Shown here: positions 7,873 through 16,478 of the stretch, one piece after another
Position numbering within the stretch: the stretch's first letter is position 1
Layout: every line of letters begins with the position of its first letter
DNA from: Rothia nasimurium
Lineage (GTDB): Bacteria; Actinomycetota; Actinomycetes; Actinomycetales; Micrococcaceae
DNA: 64,000 nt
Assembly: GCF_928382285.1 (NCBI RefSeq)
Contig: NZ_CAKMSS010000010.1
Coordinates: 1-64,000, forward strand
Direction: 5' to 3'
Notes under the pieces: generated by a model
The model's input: the letters and a program-made list of their open reading frames with translations, nothing else
Database searches by the model: none
What the model was told of the DNA's origin: nothing
Program-made: the position numbers and the translations under genes

Positions 7873-7890
7873 TCCCCCGAGAATGGGGGA
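7873..7890 (+). terminator. Weak stem-loop after the HTH gene
   Basis: TCCCCC (7873-7878) pairs with GGGGGA (7885-7890) around GAGAAT. There is no T-run. Confidence 0.35.
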
Positions 7891-7921
7891 GACTCTGGCT
7901 CACAAGCAAGATATTGTTTTG

Positions 7922-7989
7922 TTCACCCTATTCTTTCTCTCTTGACCCCGAGATAATCTATAGGGTCAAGAGAGAACGAGTAGGGTGAA
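7922..7989. repeat. Long imperfect hairpin, 27-base arms
   Basis: Arms 7922-7948 and 7963-7989 pair along 9 and 13 base pairs separated by a 5x5 internal loop (TTCTT opposite ACGAG), with a 14-base loop. It sits midway between the HTH gene and the HAD gene. There is no T-run, so it is not an ordinary terminator. Confidence 0.8.
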
Positions 7990-7992
7990 GTT

Positions 7993-8040
7993 CTAGGTCC
8001 GGGAAAAGGACGCTGCGGCAGTAGTATCTGCGGCTCCTAG
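7993..8040 (+). ncRNA. Possible three-way-junction element before the HAD gene
   Basis: CTAGG (7993-7997) pairs with CCTAG (8036-8040). Inside it are a TCC/GGA hairpin (7998-8010) and a longer hairpin GCGGCAG/CTGCGGC (8015-8021 with 8028-8034, one G-G mismatch). If the HAD gene uses the -10 at 8050-8055 this lies upstream of its transcript, so it may be DNA-level or belong to a longer transcript. Confidence 0.35.
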
Positions 8041-8062
8041 GGTTTTCGATAGAGTAGAAGCT

Positions 8063-8941
8063 ATGAAGACACCTCATCTCTACGCTGTTGACCTCGATGG
8101 AACCCTGCTCACCGACCACAAAACCTACAAGCACGAGCAGCTGGACCGCGTCCTGACCCTGCTAGCTGAACAGGGCTCCTACCTGGCGGTAGCAACCGGC
8201 AACCAGATGCCAAAAATCGAGGAATACCTGGCCGGGTATGAACACCACAAGAATCTGTACTACATCGCAGAGAACGGTGCCATTATCCATAACCGGGGCA
8301 CCGACTTAGCCCTGTGGGGTTTTAGCCCTGACCTGGTAAACCAGGCACTGACGGCTCTCGAGAACTTCCCTGCTCTGGGCATTATTCTGTCCTGCCGTCA
8401 CCACTCTTTTGTTCCCAGCGACCGGCTAGCGACCATCGCCGGACGCGTGCACGAACAGGTCACCAAGGTCGGCATTGACCTGCCCGGCTGGGACCCGGAA
8501 AACCCCATCACCGCGATTCGTCCTTTCTACCCCAACGTAGAAGCCATCGACGACCCCACCACCATCACCGAAACTATCGTCAAGATCGCCCTGAACGCCG
8601 ATCCCGACGAGGGAATCTACGAGACCATCGAAAAGCTACACGATGCCCTACCTGAAGGAATCGCAGCGACCTCCAGTGGCTTCGGGGCTATCGACCTGAT
8701 TCTGGACGGCAACCACAAGGGCCACGGCCTGGCCTGGTTAGCTGAGCACCTGGGGCTGAGCGCCGAACAGACCACGGCCTTTGGCGACTCTGGCAACGAC
8801 CTTGAAATGTTCCGCTACGCCGGGCGCGCTATCGCCATGGAGCACTCCGACCCGGCCCTCGCCCCGGTCACAGACCTAACCATTGGCTCCAACAACGACG
8901 GAGCCGTCCTCGACTTCCTCGAAGCCGAACTCACCGCCTAA
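8063..8941 (+). CDS. HAD-superfamily (Cof-type) sugar-phosphate phosphatase
   Basis: This 292-residue cytosolic phosphatase has motif I Asp10 and Asp12 in AVDLDGTLLT, the motif II region LAVATGN, and motif IV FGDSGNDLEMF with Asp242 and Asp246. A C2-type cap of about 90-190 lies between them, as in Cof/YidA proteins acting on sugar phosphates or FMN; the substrate cannot be told from sequence. The start has no ribosome-binding site but follows TAGAGT (8050-8055) by seven bases, which fits a leaderless message. It is monocistronic. Confidence 0.88.
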   Translation: MKTPHLYAVDLDGTLLTDHKTYKHEQLDRVLTLLAEQGSYLAVATGNQMPKIEEYLAGYEHHKNLYYIAENGAIIHNRGTDLALWGFSPDLVNQALTALENFPALGIILSCRHHSFVPSDRLATIAGRVHEQVTKVGIDLPGWDPENPITAIRPFYPNVEAIDDPTTITETIVKIALNADPDEGIYETIEKLHDALPEGIAATSSGFGAIDLILDGNHKGHGLAWLAEHLGLSAEQTTAFGDSGNDLEMFRYAGRAIAMEHSDPALAPVTDLTIGSNNDGAVLDFLEAELTA

Positions 8942-9053
8942 CCCCAGCCGCTCACGCCCTGAGAAAAACGGGAAGAAAAGCCGGCCAAGATTCGGTAGGG
9001 TAGAAGACAAGACATTTACCACGACTACTTATTACCACTAGGAGACAACAGCC

Positions 9054-9956
9054 GTGGCAGGTAACCCCCTGATTAACAACATGACGAAGCCCGCTGGCGA
9101 TCCCCGCTTCGGGCAGTTCGGTGCTGGCGGCACCACCACCGCCAACCCCTACGGCCAGCAGGCCCAGAACCCCTACGGGACCTACCAGCAGGGTAGCTAC
9201 ACCCAGCAGGCCCCCTACGGGTACGAGAACCAGCAGGTATCAGCTGGCCAGCTCAACGACATGTATAACGCCGGTACCGCCGACCCCGTCGATACCAACC
9301 GCATCACCATCAACGACATCATCATGAAAACCGGCCTGAACCTGGGCCTGGTGGTAGTGGGCGCTGTACTCGCCTGGTACATGCCCATCCTCATGTTCGT
9401 TGGTTTCATCGGCGGCCTGGTACTGGGCTTCGTCAACGCCCTGAAGAAGAAGGTCTCACCTGCCCTGGTCATGACCTACTCGGTCATGGAAGGCCTGCTG
9501 GTTGGCGGTATCTCTCGCATGTTCGAGGCTTCCTACCCCGGTATCGTGCTTCAGGCAGTCATGGCAACCGTTATTGTCTTTGCTACTATTCTGGCGCTCT
9601 ACAGCTCCGGAAAGGTGCGGGCAACCCCCAAGATGACCCGCTTCTTTATGATTGCGACGATTTCCTACGCTGTCTTCTGCCTTATCAACCTCGTAGCCTC
9701 ACTCTTCTTCGGCTTCAACGCACGCGGCGTTGAGGTTATGGGCATCCCCCTGGGCCTAATTATCGGTCTCTTCGCCGTGCTGCTGGCCACCTACTCCCTG
9801 CTGCTCGACTTCACCCACGCCTCTGAAGCTATCAAGATGGGTGCTCCTGAGCGCGAATCATGGCGTATCGCTTTCGGTCTGATCGTGTCACTGGTCTGGC
9901 TCTACATCGAGATTCTGCGTATTCTCTACTACGTTCGAGCTATGGCAGACGACTAA
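9054..9956 (+). CDS. Bax inhibitor-1/YccA-family membrane protein
   Basis: A cytoplasmic Gln/Tyr/Gly-rich N-terminus (about 15-70, with repeated NPYG and QQ patches) precedes seven hydrophobic segments from about residue 92 to 295. The family core SVMEGLLVGGISRMFE and the last-loop Asp (LLLDFTHASEAIKMGAPERESW) are present. Family members are thought to be pH-sensitive Ca2+ leak channels; the role in actinobacteria is unclear. The GTG start has AGGAGA upstream. The gene is followed by a strong terminator at 9993-10034. Confidence 0.88.
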   Translation: MAGNPLINNMTKPAGDPRFGQFGAGGTTTANPYGQQAQNPYGTYQQGSYTQQAPYGYENQQVSAGQLNDMYNAGTADPVDTNRITINDIIMKTGLNLGLVVVGAVLAWYMPILMFVGFIGGLVLGFVNALKKKVSPALVMTYSVMEGLLVGGISRMFEASYPGIVLQAVMATVIVFATILALYSSGKVRATPKMTRFFMIATISYAVFCLINLVASLFFGFNARGVEVMGIPLGLIIGLFAVLLATYSLLLDFTHASEAIKMGAPERESWRIAFGLIVSLVWLYIEILRILYYVRAMADD

Positions 9957-9992
9957 AACCTAGACTCCTTCTAGAGCGCTAGAGATAAAATC

Positions 9993-10034
9993 CTCGCCCG
10001 GGGCAGAAGCAACTGTGCTTCTGCCCCGGGCGAG
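9993..10034 (+). terminator. 19-bp perfect intrinsic terminator
   Basis: Arms 9993-10011 and 10016-10034 are perfectly complementary with loop ACTG and are followed by TTTCGT. It ends the Bax-inhibitor-like transcript. Confidence 0.85.
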
Positions 10035-10107
10035 TTTCGTCACGCTTATGTCCGGGATACGAGCTAGCGCGGGGCAGATAGTAAGGAAACGTGGGAAGAT
10101 AGAAAGT

Positions 10108-11361
10108 ATGAGTGTCACTATTCCTGAACCCCCTGCCCGGCAGACCGCATCTGACCGTCAGGTGCCCTTTGCCCTGCAGATTGCAGCAGCCTGGTCTTGG
10201 CGTTTGATGATTGTGGGCATCGCGGCCGCAGCCCTCTACTGGATGCTGGCTAAGATCTCCCTGATCGTCATTTCGATTATGATTGCGGCCCTGCTCGCTG
10301 GCCTGATGTCGCCGGTGGTCTACTTCCTCCGCCGTAACCGCATCCACGCCGGTATTGCCACCGCAATTACCGAGGTCGGCCTGATTGCGGCTGTCGTCGG
10401 CCTGCTCGCCCTGGTCGGCCAGCAGCTCACCGCAGGCTTCTCATCCCTCTCAGACCAGGTGGTTGAGGGCTGGAACCAGATTGTTGCCATGCTCAACAAC
10501 CTGCCCATCGACCTGGGGGCAGACAAGATTGACCAGTACATCAGCCAGCTGGTCACAACCTTGCAGGACAACACCTCCAGCATCCTCAACGGGGTAGCCA
10601 GCGTCGGTTCTACCGCAGCCGATATCGGTACCGGCATGGTAATTGTTCTCTTCACCCTCATCTTCTTCCTCATGGAAGGTGAACGGATCTGGCTCTTCAT
10701 CGTCAAGCTCTTCCCCCGCAACGCCCGCCGCGCTGTCAACGGTGCTGGCCGTCGCGGCTGGACCTCACTGGTTTCCTACGTGCGCGTGCAGGTCTTCGTG
10801 GCCGCCGTTGACGCCATCGGTATTGGCCTCTCAGCCTTCTTCCTGGGCGTCCCCCTGGCGCTGCCCCTGGGCGTCCTGGTCTTCCTAGGCTCCTTCATTC
10901 CCGTCGTTGGTGCGCTACTGACCGGTGTTATCGCCGTCCTGCTAGCCCTGGTCGCTAACGGCCTGGTCAACGCCCTTATCATGCTGGCCATGGTGCTGAT
11001 TGTGCAGCAGATTGAATCCAACATCCTTCAGCCTCTGGTTATGGGTAAGGCAGTTGCCCTGCACCCCCTGGCCGTCGTCATCGTTGTGGTCGCAGGCTCC
11101 ATGCTCTACGGCATCGTCGGCGCCCTCTTCGCCGTGCCCGTCCTGGCCGTGGTCAACACCGTAATCCGCTACCTGGCTGGCCGCGAATGGGAGCACGACC
11201 CCCATATTCGCGAGGAGGAGTTCCTCTACCCCCACGAGATTAAACGCCGCGAGAAAAAGGCCATCGCTGAGAAGGTCAAGGAACGCCTCAACCGCATTAA
11301 GGAAGCCGAAAAGGCCGATGAAGATGCTCTAGAGGCCATTAACAACGGCGCCCAGAAGTAA
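10108..11361 (+). CDS. AI-2E family transporter
   Basis: The 417-residue polytopic protein has about eight hydrophobic segments in the AI-2E (TqsA/PerM) pattern. An N-terminal helical pair is followed by an extracytoplasmic loop rich in Asp/Gln (about 110-165), then FFLMEGERIWLFIVKLFP and the conserved core GVLVFLGSFIPVVGALLTG and IQQIE-like VQQIESNILQPLVMGKAVALHP. Substrate is unknown; relatives export AI-2 or act as Na+/H+ antiporters. A charged cytoplasmic tail rich in Lys/Glu ends the protein. The ATG at 10108 gives the natural N-terminus; an upstream in-frame region back to 10015 overlaps the terminator. It lies 19 bases before ilvA. Confidence 0.88.
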   Translation: MSVTIPEPPARQTASDRQVPFALQIAAAWSWRLMIVGIAAAALYWMLAKISLIVISIMIAALLAGLMSPVVYFLRRNRIHAGIATAITEVGLIAAVVGLLALVGQQLTAGFSSLSDQVVEGWNQIVAMLNNLPIDLGADKIDQYISQLVTTLQDNTSSILNGVASVGSTAADIGTGMVIVLFTLIFFLMEGERIWLFIVKLFPRNARRAVNGAGRRGWTSLVSYVRVQVFVAAVDAIGIGLSAFFLGVPLALPLGVLVFLGSFIPVVGALLTGVIAVLLALVANGLVNALIMLAMVLIVQQIESNILQPLVMGKAVALHPLAVVIVVVAGSMLYGIVGALFAVPVLAVVNTVIRYLAGREWEHDPHIREEEFLYPHEIKRREKKAIAEKVKERLNRIKEAEKADEDALEAINNGAQK

Positions 11362-11380
11362 GAGACAAGACGAGGTAACG

Positions 11381-12640
11381 ATGCAAGAAGCACCCGCCCC
11401 GGTAGAGCTCCCCGTGAGCCTAAGCCAGATTGAAGACGCAGCCCGCCTACTCGATGGCGTCATTGAGCGCACCCCCGTGGCCCACTCACGCGCCCTGAGC
11501 GAGCAGATTGGCTCCGAGGTCTTCCTCAAATGTGAGAACCTGCAGCGCTCAGGCTCCTTCAAGGTACGCGGCGCCTACGTGCGCATGGCTAAGCTCACCG
11601 AGGCTGAAAAGGCCGTGGGCGTGGTGGCAGCATCGGCAGGTAACCACGCCCAGGGCGTGGCGCTGGCAGCCTCCCGCCTGGGCATCGCCGCCCGCATCTA
11701 CATGCCCCAGGGTGCGGCCTTGCCCAAGATTGCAGCGACCCGCAGCCACGGGGCCGAGGTCGTGCTACACGGCGTGAACGTGGACGAAGCCCTGGCAGAA
11801 GCCAAACGCTACGCCGAAGAAACCGGTGCTGTCTTTGTGCACCCCTTCGACAACGAAGACATCATCGCAGGCCAGGGCACCCTGGGCCTAGAAATCCTGG
11901 AACAGGTTCCGGACGTTGACACCATCTTGGTGGGTGTCGGCGGCGGCGGCCTGCTGGCTGGGCTCTCCATCGCGGTGCGCTCGCTGGAAGAAAAGCTGGG
12001 TAAGAAAATCCGCATCATCGGCGTCCAGGCTGAGCACGCGGCAGCCTACCCGCCCTCTCTCGCGGCAGACGCCCTGGTGCCCCTGAAAAAGGTCTCCACC
12101 ATCGCCGACGGCATCGCGGTGGGCCGCCCCGGCCAGCTGCCTTTCACCATCATCAAGAACCTGGTGGACGACGTGCACACCGTCTCTGAAGACGAAATTG
12201 CCCGCGCCCTCATCTTCCTGATGGAGCGCAACAAGCTGGTCGTTGAACCGGCCGGTTCGGTCTCGGTGGCGGCGGTCATGAGCGGGTCCCTCAAGGAAAA
12301 GTACGGTGATTTGGGCACCACAGTCTGCCTGCTCTCAGGCGGCAACATCGACCCCATGCTCATGCTCAAGGTTATCCAGCGAGGTCTCTCAGCTGCGGGT
12401 CGCTACATGACCATCAAGCTCATGCTCAACGACCGCCCCGGCGAGCTCACCACCATCTCCCGCATCATCTCGGAGCACGACGCCAACGTCACCGGCGTGG
12501 ACCACACCCGCCTGGGCGGCGCCCTCTCTATGGGCGATGTCTCCATCACCATCGACATGGAAACCAAGGGCGTAGAGCACTGCCAGGAAGTCATCGCGGC
12601 CCTAGAAGCTGAGGGCTACAAGCCGATCGTGGTTTACTAA
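11381..12640 (+). CDS. ilvA: Threonine ammonia-lyase (threonine dehydratase) with C-terminal ACT domain
   Basis: A PLP enzyme converting L-threonine to 2-oxobutanoate for isoleucine synthesis or threonine catabolism. PLP Lys61 sits in GSFKVRGAY, the glycine loop is GVGGGGLLAGL near 187-197, and LSGGNID is near 320. A single ACT-like segment follows at about 335-415 (RPGELTTISRIISEHDANVTGVDH). At 419 residues it belongs to the shorter TIGR01127 group with one ACT-like domain rather than the 500-residue two-domain IlvA. It follows the AI-2E transporter by 19 bases and may share its message. Confidence 0.92.
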   Translation: MQEAPAPVELPVSLSQIEDAARLLDGVIERTPVAHSRALSEQIGSEVFLKCENLQRSGSFKVRGAYVRMAKLTEAEKAVGVVAASAGNHAQGVALAASRLGIAARIYMPQGAALPKIAATRSHGAEVVLHGVNVDEALAEAKRYAEETGAVFVHPFDNEDIIAGQGTLGLEILEQVPDVDTILVGVGGGGLLAGLSIAVRSLEEKLGKKIRIIGVQAEHAAAYPPSLAADALVPLKKVSTIADGIAVGRPGQLPFTIIKNLVDDVHTVSEDEIARALIFLMERNKLVVEPAGSVSVAAVMSGSLKEKYGDLGTTVCLLSGGNIDPMLMLKVIQRGLSAAGRYMTIKLMLNDRPGELTTISRIISEHDANVTGVDHTRLGGALSMGDVSITIDMETKGVEHCQEVIAALEAEGYKPIVVY

Positions 12641-12650
12641 AAGATTTCTG

Positions 12651-12761
12651 AGACGCAGAATATTTGCCTTTGCCTGCGACCCTCTCACCGGTTCGCTGCG
12701 CTCACAAGTGATTCACGCCAGCCCCGAAAGCCAGCAGGCTGCCGGCAAATATCCTGCGTCT
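12651..12761. repeat. Structured intergenic element, copy A (between ilvA and greA)
   Basis: Outer arms 12651-12668 and 12744-12761 are complementary over 18 bases with one mismatch. On the minus strand the interior carries CGGGGCTGGCGTGAATCAC then TTGTGAG, closely matching the interior of the element at 26393-26504 although the outer arms differ. Confidence 0.7.
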
Positions 12762-12788
12762 AAATCTTGCCCCTCAACGCAAACTGAA

Positions 12789-12831
12789 GCCCGGGCGTCC
12801 GCCCCCTACAGAAGGGGAAGGACGCCCGGGC
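12789..12831. terminator. Bidirectional terminator between ilvA and greA
   Basis: GCCCGGGCGTCC (12789-12800) pairs perfectly with GGACGCCCGGGC (12820-12831); the loop adds CCCC/GGGG. It lies just beyond the greA stop. Confidence 0.8.
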
Positions 12832-12857
12832 CTCGGTCTATCTGCCTGCGGCGGGTT

Positions 12858-13358
12858 TTAGCCCTGGAAGGGCTTAGCTGAGATGATCTTGACGGGGATC
12901 TGCTTGCCGTTGGGGGCTTCGTAGGAGAGCTCGTCGCCTACCTTGTGGCCGTTGATAGCGGCGCCCATGGGGGACTTCTCGGAGAAGACCTGCAGGTCGG
13001 TGCCGCCGACCAGGGTGTCGGCTACTTCGCGGGAGCCGAGCAGGAAGGTCATGGTCTTGCCCGCGATGTTCGCTTCAACAACCATGCCGGGCTCAACCAC
13101 ACCGTCGTCGGCGGCGGGCTTGTCTGAGACCTGGGCGGTTTCGAGCAGGTGCTGCAGCTGCTTGATACGGCCCTCGTTCTTGCCCTGCTCTTCGCGGGCT
13201 GCGTGGTAGCCGCCGTTTTCCTTCAGGTCGCCTTCGTCGCGGGCTGCTGAGATACGGTCGATGATTTCCTGGCGGTAGGGGCCTGAGAGGTGTTCAAGCT
13301 CAGCCTTGAGCTTGTCGTAGGCTTCCTGGGTGAGCCATGCGCCTTCGTTTTCTGCCAT
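12858..13358 (-). CDS. greA: Transcription elongation factor GreA
   Basis: A 166-residue RNA polymerase secondary-channel factor that restarts backtracked complexes. The N-terminal coiled coil contains LTQEAYDKLKAELEHL, the basic-acidic tip ISAARDEGDLKENGGYHAAREEQ and GRIKQLQ; the C-terminal FKBP-like domain has VEPGMVVEANIAG and IGHKVGDE-like INGHKVGDE. I use the ATG preceded by AGGAGT; an upstream in-frame stretch to 13469 has no family similarity. It converges with ilvA and is the only gene in its unit. Confidence 0.95.
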   Translation of the reverse strand: MAENEGAWLTQEAYDKLKAELEHLSGPYRQEIIDRISAARDEGDLKENGGYHAAREEQGKNEGRIKQLQHLLETAQVSDKPAADDGVVEPGMVVEANIAGKTMTFLLGSREVADTLVGGTDLQVFSEKSPMGAAINGHKVGDELSYEAPNGKQIPVKIISAKPFQG

Positions 13359-13513
13359 GTGTTTACTCCTTGTAAGCAAGGCCCCGCAGCCGGTGCGGCT
13401 GGGGACCGTTGGTGCGGACGGAGCGGAACGCCCCGTGTAAAAGGTCAGTCGTGAGCCTAGTCTACCCATAGGCGGGGTAAGCTCCCTAACTTTACCCCTA
13501 GAGAGAAAGGGAG

Positions 13514-13924
13514 CTAGTCAACCTTCCAGCAGCTATCGACGGTGGCTGTGGTTGCTTCGCCCAGTACCCTGAACTGAACGGTCTGTACCGAAATGCCGTT
13601 GCCGTTTTCATCGGCGTAGGGGCCAATCGCGACTTCTTTCCAGCCGACGGGGGCACCCGAGGTGTTGAGGGCCTTGACCGCGCAGACCGCGGTATCTTCG
13701 GCCCGTTTACTGACCTCAAAGGTTACTGAGACTTCGTCGGCACTGGTCAGGGTAAAGCCAACGTCGCGGCCGGTGGGCTCGTCGCTGGAGTCAGCCTGCA
13801 CCCAGAACACAAAAGCGCCCCCCACAAGTACCGCTACCAGGGCCAGCACATACCAGAACCACTGGGGCAGGGCCCGACGCTGGCGGACGGTGCCGTAACG
13901 GGCAGATAGGTCAGGGGCGGTCAT
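13514..13924 (-). CDS. DUF4307 membrane-anchored protein
   Basis: A 136-residue protein with a short cytoplasmic N-terminus (ARYGTVRQRR), one membrane helix at about 23-44 and an extracytoplasmic beta-rich domain with the DUF4307 pattern VSVTFEVSKRAEDTAVCAVKA and a late Cys (DSCWKVD). The two Cys residues could form a disulfide, which is inference. Function is unknown. The family is commonly next to greA and divergent from mca in actinobacteria, as here. The ATG at 13924 follows AAGGTG. Confidence 0.82.
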   Translation of the reverse strand: MTAPDLSARYGTVRQRRALPQWFWYVLALVAVLVGGAFVFWVQADSSDEPTGRDVGFTLTSADEVSVTFEVSKRAEDTAVCAVKALNTSGAPVGWKEVAIGPYADENGNGISVQTVQFRVLGEATTATVDSCWKVD

Positions 13925-14075
13925 CAAGCCCACACCTTTCATACGGGGTAATAGAGAAAATGAGGAGCCCCACCACGCCAGGTAGAATTGACCAGTGTCT
14001 TTGAATGCGGGTTCCTTCCTCATTTACGATACCCCAAACATTACTCGAGCCACCTTCGCACTAATGGAGTTTTGC

Positions 14076-15035
14076 ATGAGCAACACTGAATCACCCGCAC
14101 CCGGCTTTGACCCCTCCCTGCTAGCGCCGCTCAAGGACGACTACACCGGCCTGCGTATTCTGGCAGTCCACGCCCACCCCGATGATGAGTCCTCAAAGGG
14201 GTCCTCAACCATGGCAGCCTACGTGGCCCGCGGGGCCCGCGTCATGGTGGCATCGATGACCGGTGGCGAGCGTGGCGATATCCTCAACGAAGCGGTTAAG
14301 AGCAACCCGGCTGCCCACCGTGACCTGGCGGGCGTCCGCCGTCTTGAGATGAAGCGGGCCGCCGCCGTGCTGGGTATTGAGCACCGCTGGATCGGTTTTG
14401 TTGATTCGGGCCTGCCCGAGGGTGACCCCCTGCCCCCGCTGCCCTACGGCTCTTTTGCCAGCCTACCCCTGGAGCAGGCGTCCGCCCCGCTGGTGCGCCT
14501 GGTGCGAGACTTTAAGCCCCACGTCATCCTCACCTACGACGAAATCGGCGGCTACCCCCACCCCGACCACATCATGACCCACCGGGTCTCCATGGAAGCC
14601 TTCGAGAGGGCGGGGGATGCGGACGCCTACCCCGGTACCGGAGAGCCCTGGCAGGTCTCAAAAATCTACTACGACCGGGCCTTCAACTACGACCGCATGC
14701 TGGCCTTCCACCACTATCTCGAAGAAGCAGGCCTGGAGTCACCCTTTGCGCAGTGGATTGCTATGTCAATGGAAGAAGACATTGAGGGTCACCGTCCGCC
14801 GGTCTCCCGCCACCAGACCACCACCCGGATCTCATCGGCAGACTTCTTTGAGAAACGAGATGAGGCCCTGCACGCCCATCAGTCCCAGGTCGCCCCGGAC
14901 TCAGCCTTCTTTGCCGTCTCTCCCGAGATGCAGCGTAAAATCTGGCCTTTCGAAGACTACGTGCTGGCCCACAGCCGGGTGAAGAGCGAGGTGCCGGAAA
15001 CCTGCTTCTCAACCGGTATCGACTACCGCTCCTAA
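14076..15035 (+). CDS. mca: Mycothiol S-conjugate amidase
   Basis: A zinc amidase of the LmbE/MshB family that cleaves mycothiol conjugates of electrophiles so that the mercapturic acid can be exported. Zinc ligands are in AVHAHPDDES (near 27-36) and YPHPDHIMTH; ASMTGGERGD and RRLEMKRAAAVLG are the Mca-type context. At 319 residues it matches Mca better than MshB. The ATG at 14076 has GGAG six bases upstream. An in-frame GTG at 13995 lies six bases after TAGAAT (13983-13988) and could give a leaderless, 27-residue-longer form. Confidence 0.92.
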   Translation: MSNTESPAPGFDPSLLAPLKDDYTGLRILAVHAHPDDESSKGSSTMAAYVARGARVMVASMTGGERGDILNEAVKSNPAAHRDLAGVRRLEMKRAAAVLGIEHRWIGFVDSGLPEGDPLPPLPYGSFASLPLEQASAPLVRLVRDFKPHVILTYDEIGGYPHPDHIMTHRVSMEAFERAGDADAYPGTGEPWQVSKIYYDRAFNYDRMLAFHHYLEEAGLESPFAQWIAMSMEEDIEGHRPPVSRHQTTTRISSADFFEKRDEALHAHQSQVAPDSAFFAVSPEMQRKIWPFEDYVLAHSRVKSEVPETCFSTGIDYRS

Positions 15036-15124
15036 AGAGCAGGAAAGGCCCAGCCCCACCGCGTAGAATAGGGGTGACCGCCTAAAGGCGGCCCCTGCGC
15101 CCCAGACCCAGACCAGAGGAAACC

Positions 15125-15469
15125 TTGACAGTGTCAGCCCTGATCCCTGTATCTCTTACGATTCTTGCAGCCGAAGCGACCCCCACCGTCATTACCACGG
15201 TTAACCCCGACGGGTCCTTCCGCGGCTCACCCGGTATCGTGGGCTTCATCGTCACTTTCTGCCTGGCAATCGCCATCGTGCTGCTGGGGCTAGATTTGAC
15301 CCGCCGCGCTCGCCGTCTGCGCTACCGCAGTGAATACGCCATTGCCCGTGAGGCTGAGGAGCGGGCGGCTGCTGAGGCCGCGGCTCAGGGGAAAACTGAG
15401 GAGCCCGTGCACGCCACCGTGCGCGATGAGGCCGTGGTAGCTCAGGATCATCTGCGCCGCCCCCACTAG
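15125..15469 (+). CDS. Small membrane protein downstream of mca
   Basis: A 114-residue protein: an exported or membrane-inserted N-terminus (about 1-17), a short Pro/Gly/Asp-rich loop, a clear membrane helix at about 40-58 (GFIVTFCLAIAIVLLGLDL), then a highly charged Arg/Glu/Ala helical tail. It is of unknown function and corresponds in position to Rv1083 next to mca in mycobacteria (from memory). The start is TTG with AGAGGA upstream; a GTG two codons later is equally possible. TAGAAT at 15065-15070 may be its own -10. Confidence 0.75.
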   Translation: MTVSALIPVSLTILAAEATPTVITTVNPDGSFRGSPGIVGFIVTFCLAIAIVLLGLDLTRRARRLRYRSEYAIAREAEERAAAEAAAQGKTEEPVHATVRDEAVVAQDHLRRPH

Positions 15470-15490
15470 GTTCTTGAGGGAAGAGAAAAT

Positions 15491-15524
15491 AAGGACGCCG
15501 TACCCGGCCGGGTGCGGCGTCCTT
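15491..15524. terminator. Bidirectional terminator
   Basis: AAGGACGCCG (15491-15500) pairs perfectly with CGGCGTCCTT (15515-15524) between two convergent genes. Confidence 0.8.
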
Positions 15525-15549
15525 GAGGTATGGGGGCTGTTGGCGCGGT

Positions 15550-16290
15550 TTAGAGGAAGATGCAGAACATCACGGCGATGTAGTGCTGGATAAAGCCGAG
15601 CACGGTAAAGACGTGGAAGAGCTCGTGGAAGCCGAAGACCTGCGGAGCCATGGCGGGGCGTTTGGTGCCGTAGAAGATGGCTCCAATGATGTAGCTGGCT
15701 CCGCCGGTGGCGATGAGAACGGTAGCGACGGGGGAGACCTGCCAGAAGTCGCCCAGGTAGAAGACCGCCATCAGGCCCATCACAACGTAGATGGGGGTGT
15801 AGAGCCAGCGGGGGGCTCCGGTCCAGAAGACCCTAAAGAGGGTGACGGAGAGGGCACAGCCCCAGATGCTCCAGAGCAGGATGGCCTGCTGGGTGCCCTC
15901 AAGGAGGGTTAGGGCTACCGGGGTATAGGTGCCCGCGATGAGCAGGGTGATATTGGCGTGGTCGAGCCGCTTGAGGAGCATGCGGGCCCTGGCTGACCAG
16001 AAACCGCGGTGGTAGATACCCGAGATACCAAAGAGCAGGACGCCGGTGAGGGCAAAAATAGCGCAGCCGACGCCGACGATCCCGCCGCCGGAGAGAACGA
16101 TGAGCACGATGCCGGCGATAAAGGCTACGGGCGCAAAGCCTGCATGAATCCAGCCGCGGAGTAGGGGCTTGCCGTTCTCATTGTAGAAATCGATGATTTC
16201 GCGTTGCACGTCGGTCAGCCGGTCAAGCACGCCCTGGTGGGGTGCGGCTGATGAACCGGAGGTCTGGGAGCGGTGAACACGTGAAGCCAT
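15550..16290 (-). CDS. Hemolysin III / PAQR family membrane protein
   Basis: A 246-residue seven-helix protein. Family motifs are SGIYHR after the second helix, LLKRLDHANITLLIAGTYTP, and the late FHELFHVFTVLGF, whose His residues, with the earlier ones, form the metal-dependent hydrolase-like site of the PAQR/CREST superfamily. Haemolysis is not established for most members. I start at the ATG for MASRVH; a possible in-frame start 21 bases upstream is less likely. Position next to mca and the short prenyltransferase matches Rv1085c in M. tuberculosis (from memory). Confidence 0.9.
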   Translation of the reverse strand: MASRVHRSQTSGSSAAPHQGVLDRLTDVQREIIDFYNENGKPLLRGWIHAGFAPVAFIAGIVLIVLSGGGIVGVGCAIFALTGVLLFGISGIYHRGFWSARARMLLKRLDHANITLLIAGTYTPVALTLLEGTQQAILLWSIWGCALSVTLFRVFWTGAPRWLYTPIYVVMGLMAVFYLGDFWQVSPVATVLIATGGASYIIGAIFYGTKRPAMAPQVFGFHELFHVFTVLGFIQHYIAVMFCIFL

Positions 16291-16478
16291 ATATTTAGTA
16301 TGGCAGGTCAAAATAAGCGCGGTCTAGGGGGTAGCTAGAAGCTGAAATAACGGGCAGGGAGCCGGGGCACGGTGTCCGCCCACCTGCGCAGAGGAGGACA
16401 GGGGCCTGCCCGAGCCCGCCTTGCAGGTAGAATGAGCAGGGTAAAGACAACCTGCCACCCCACAACCAGGAGCAGCAC

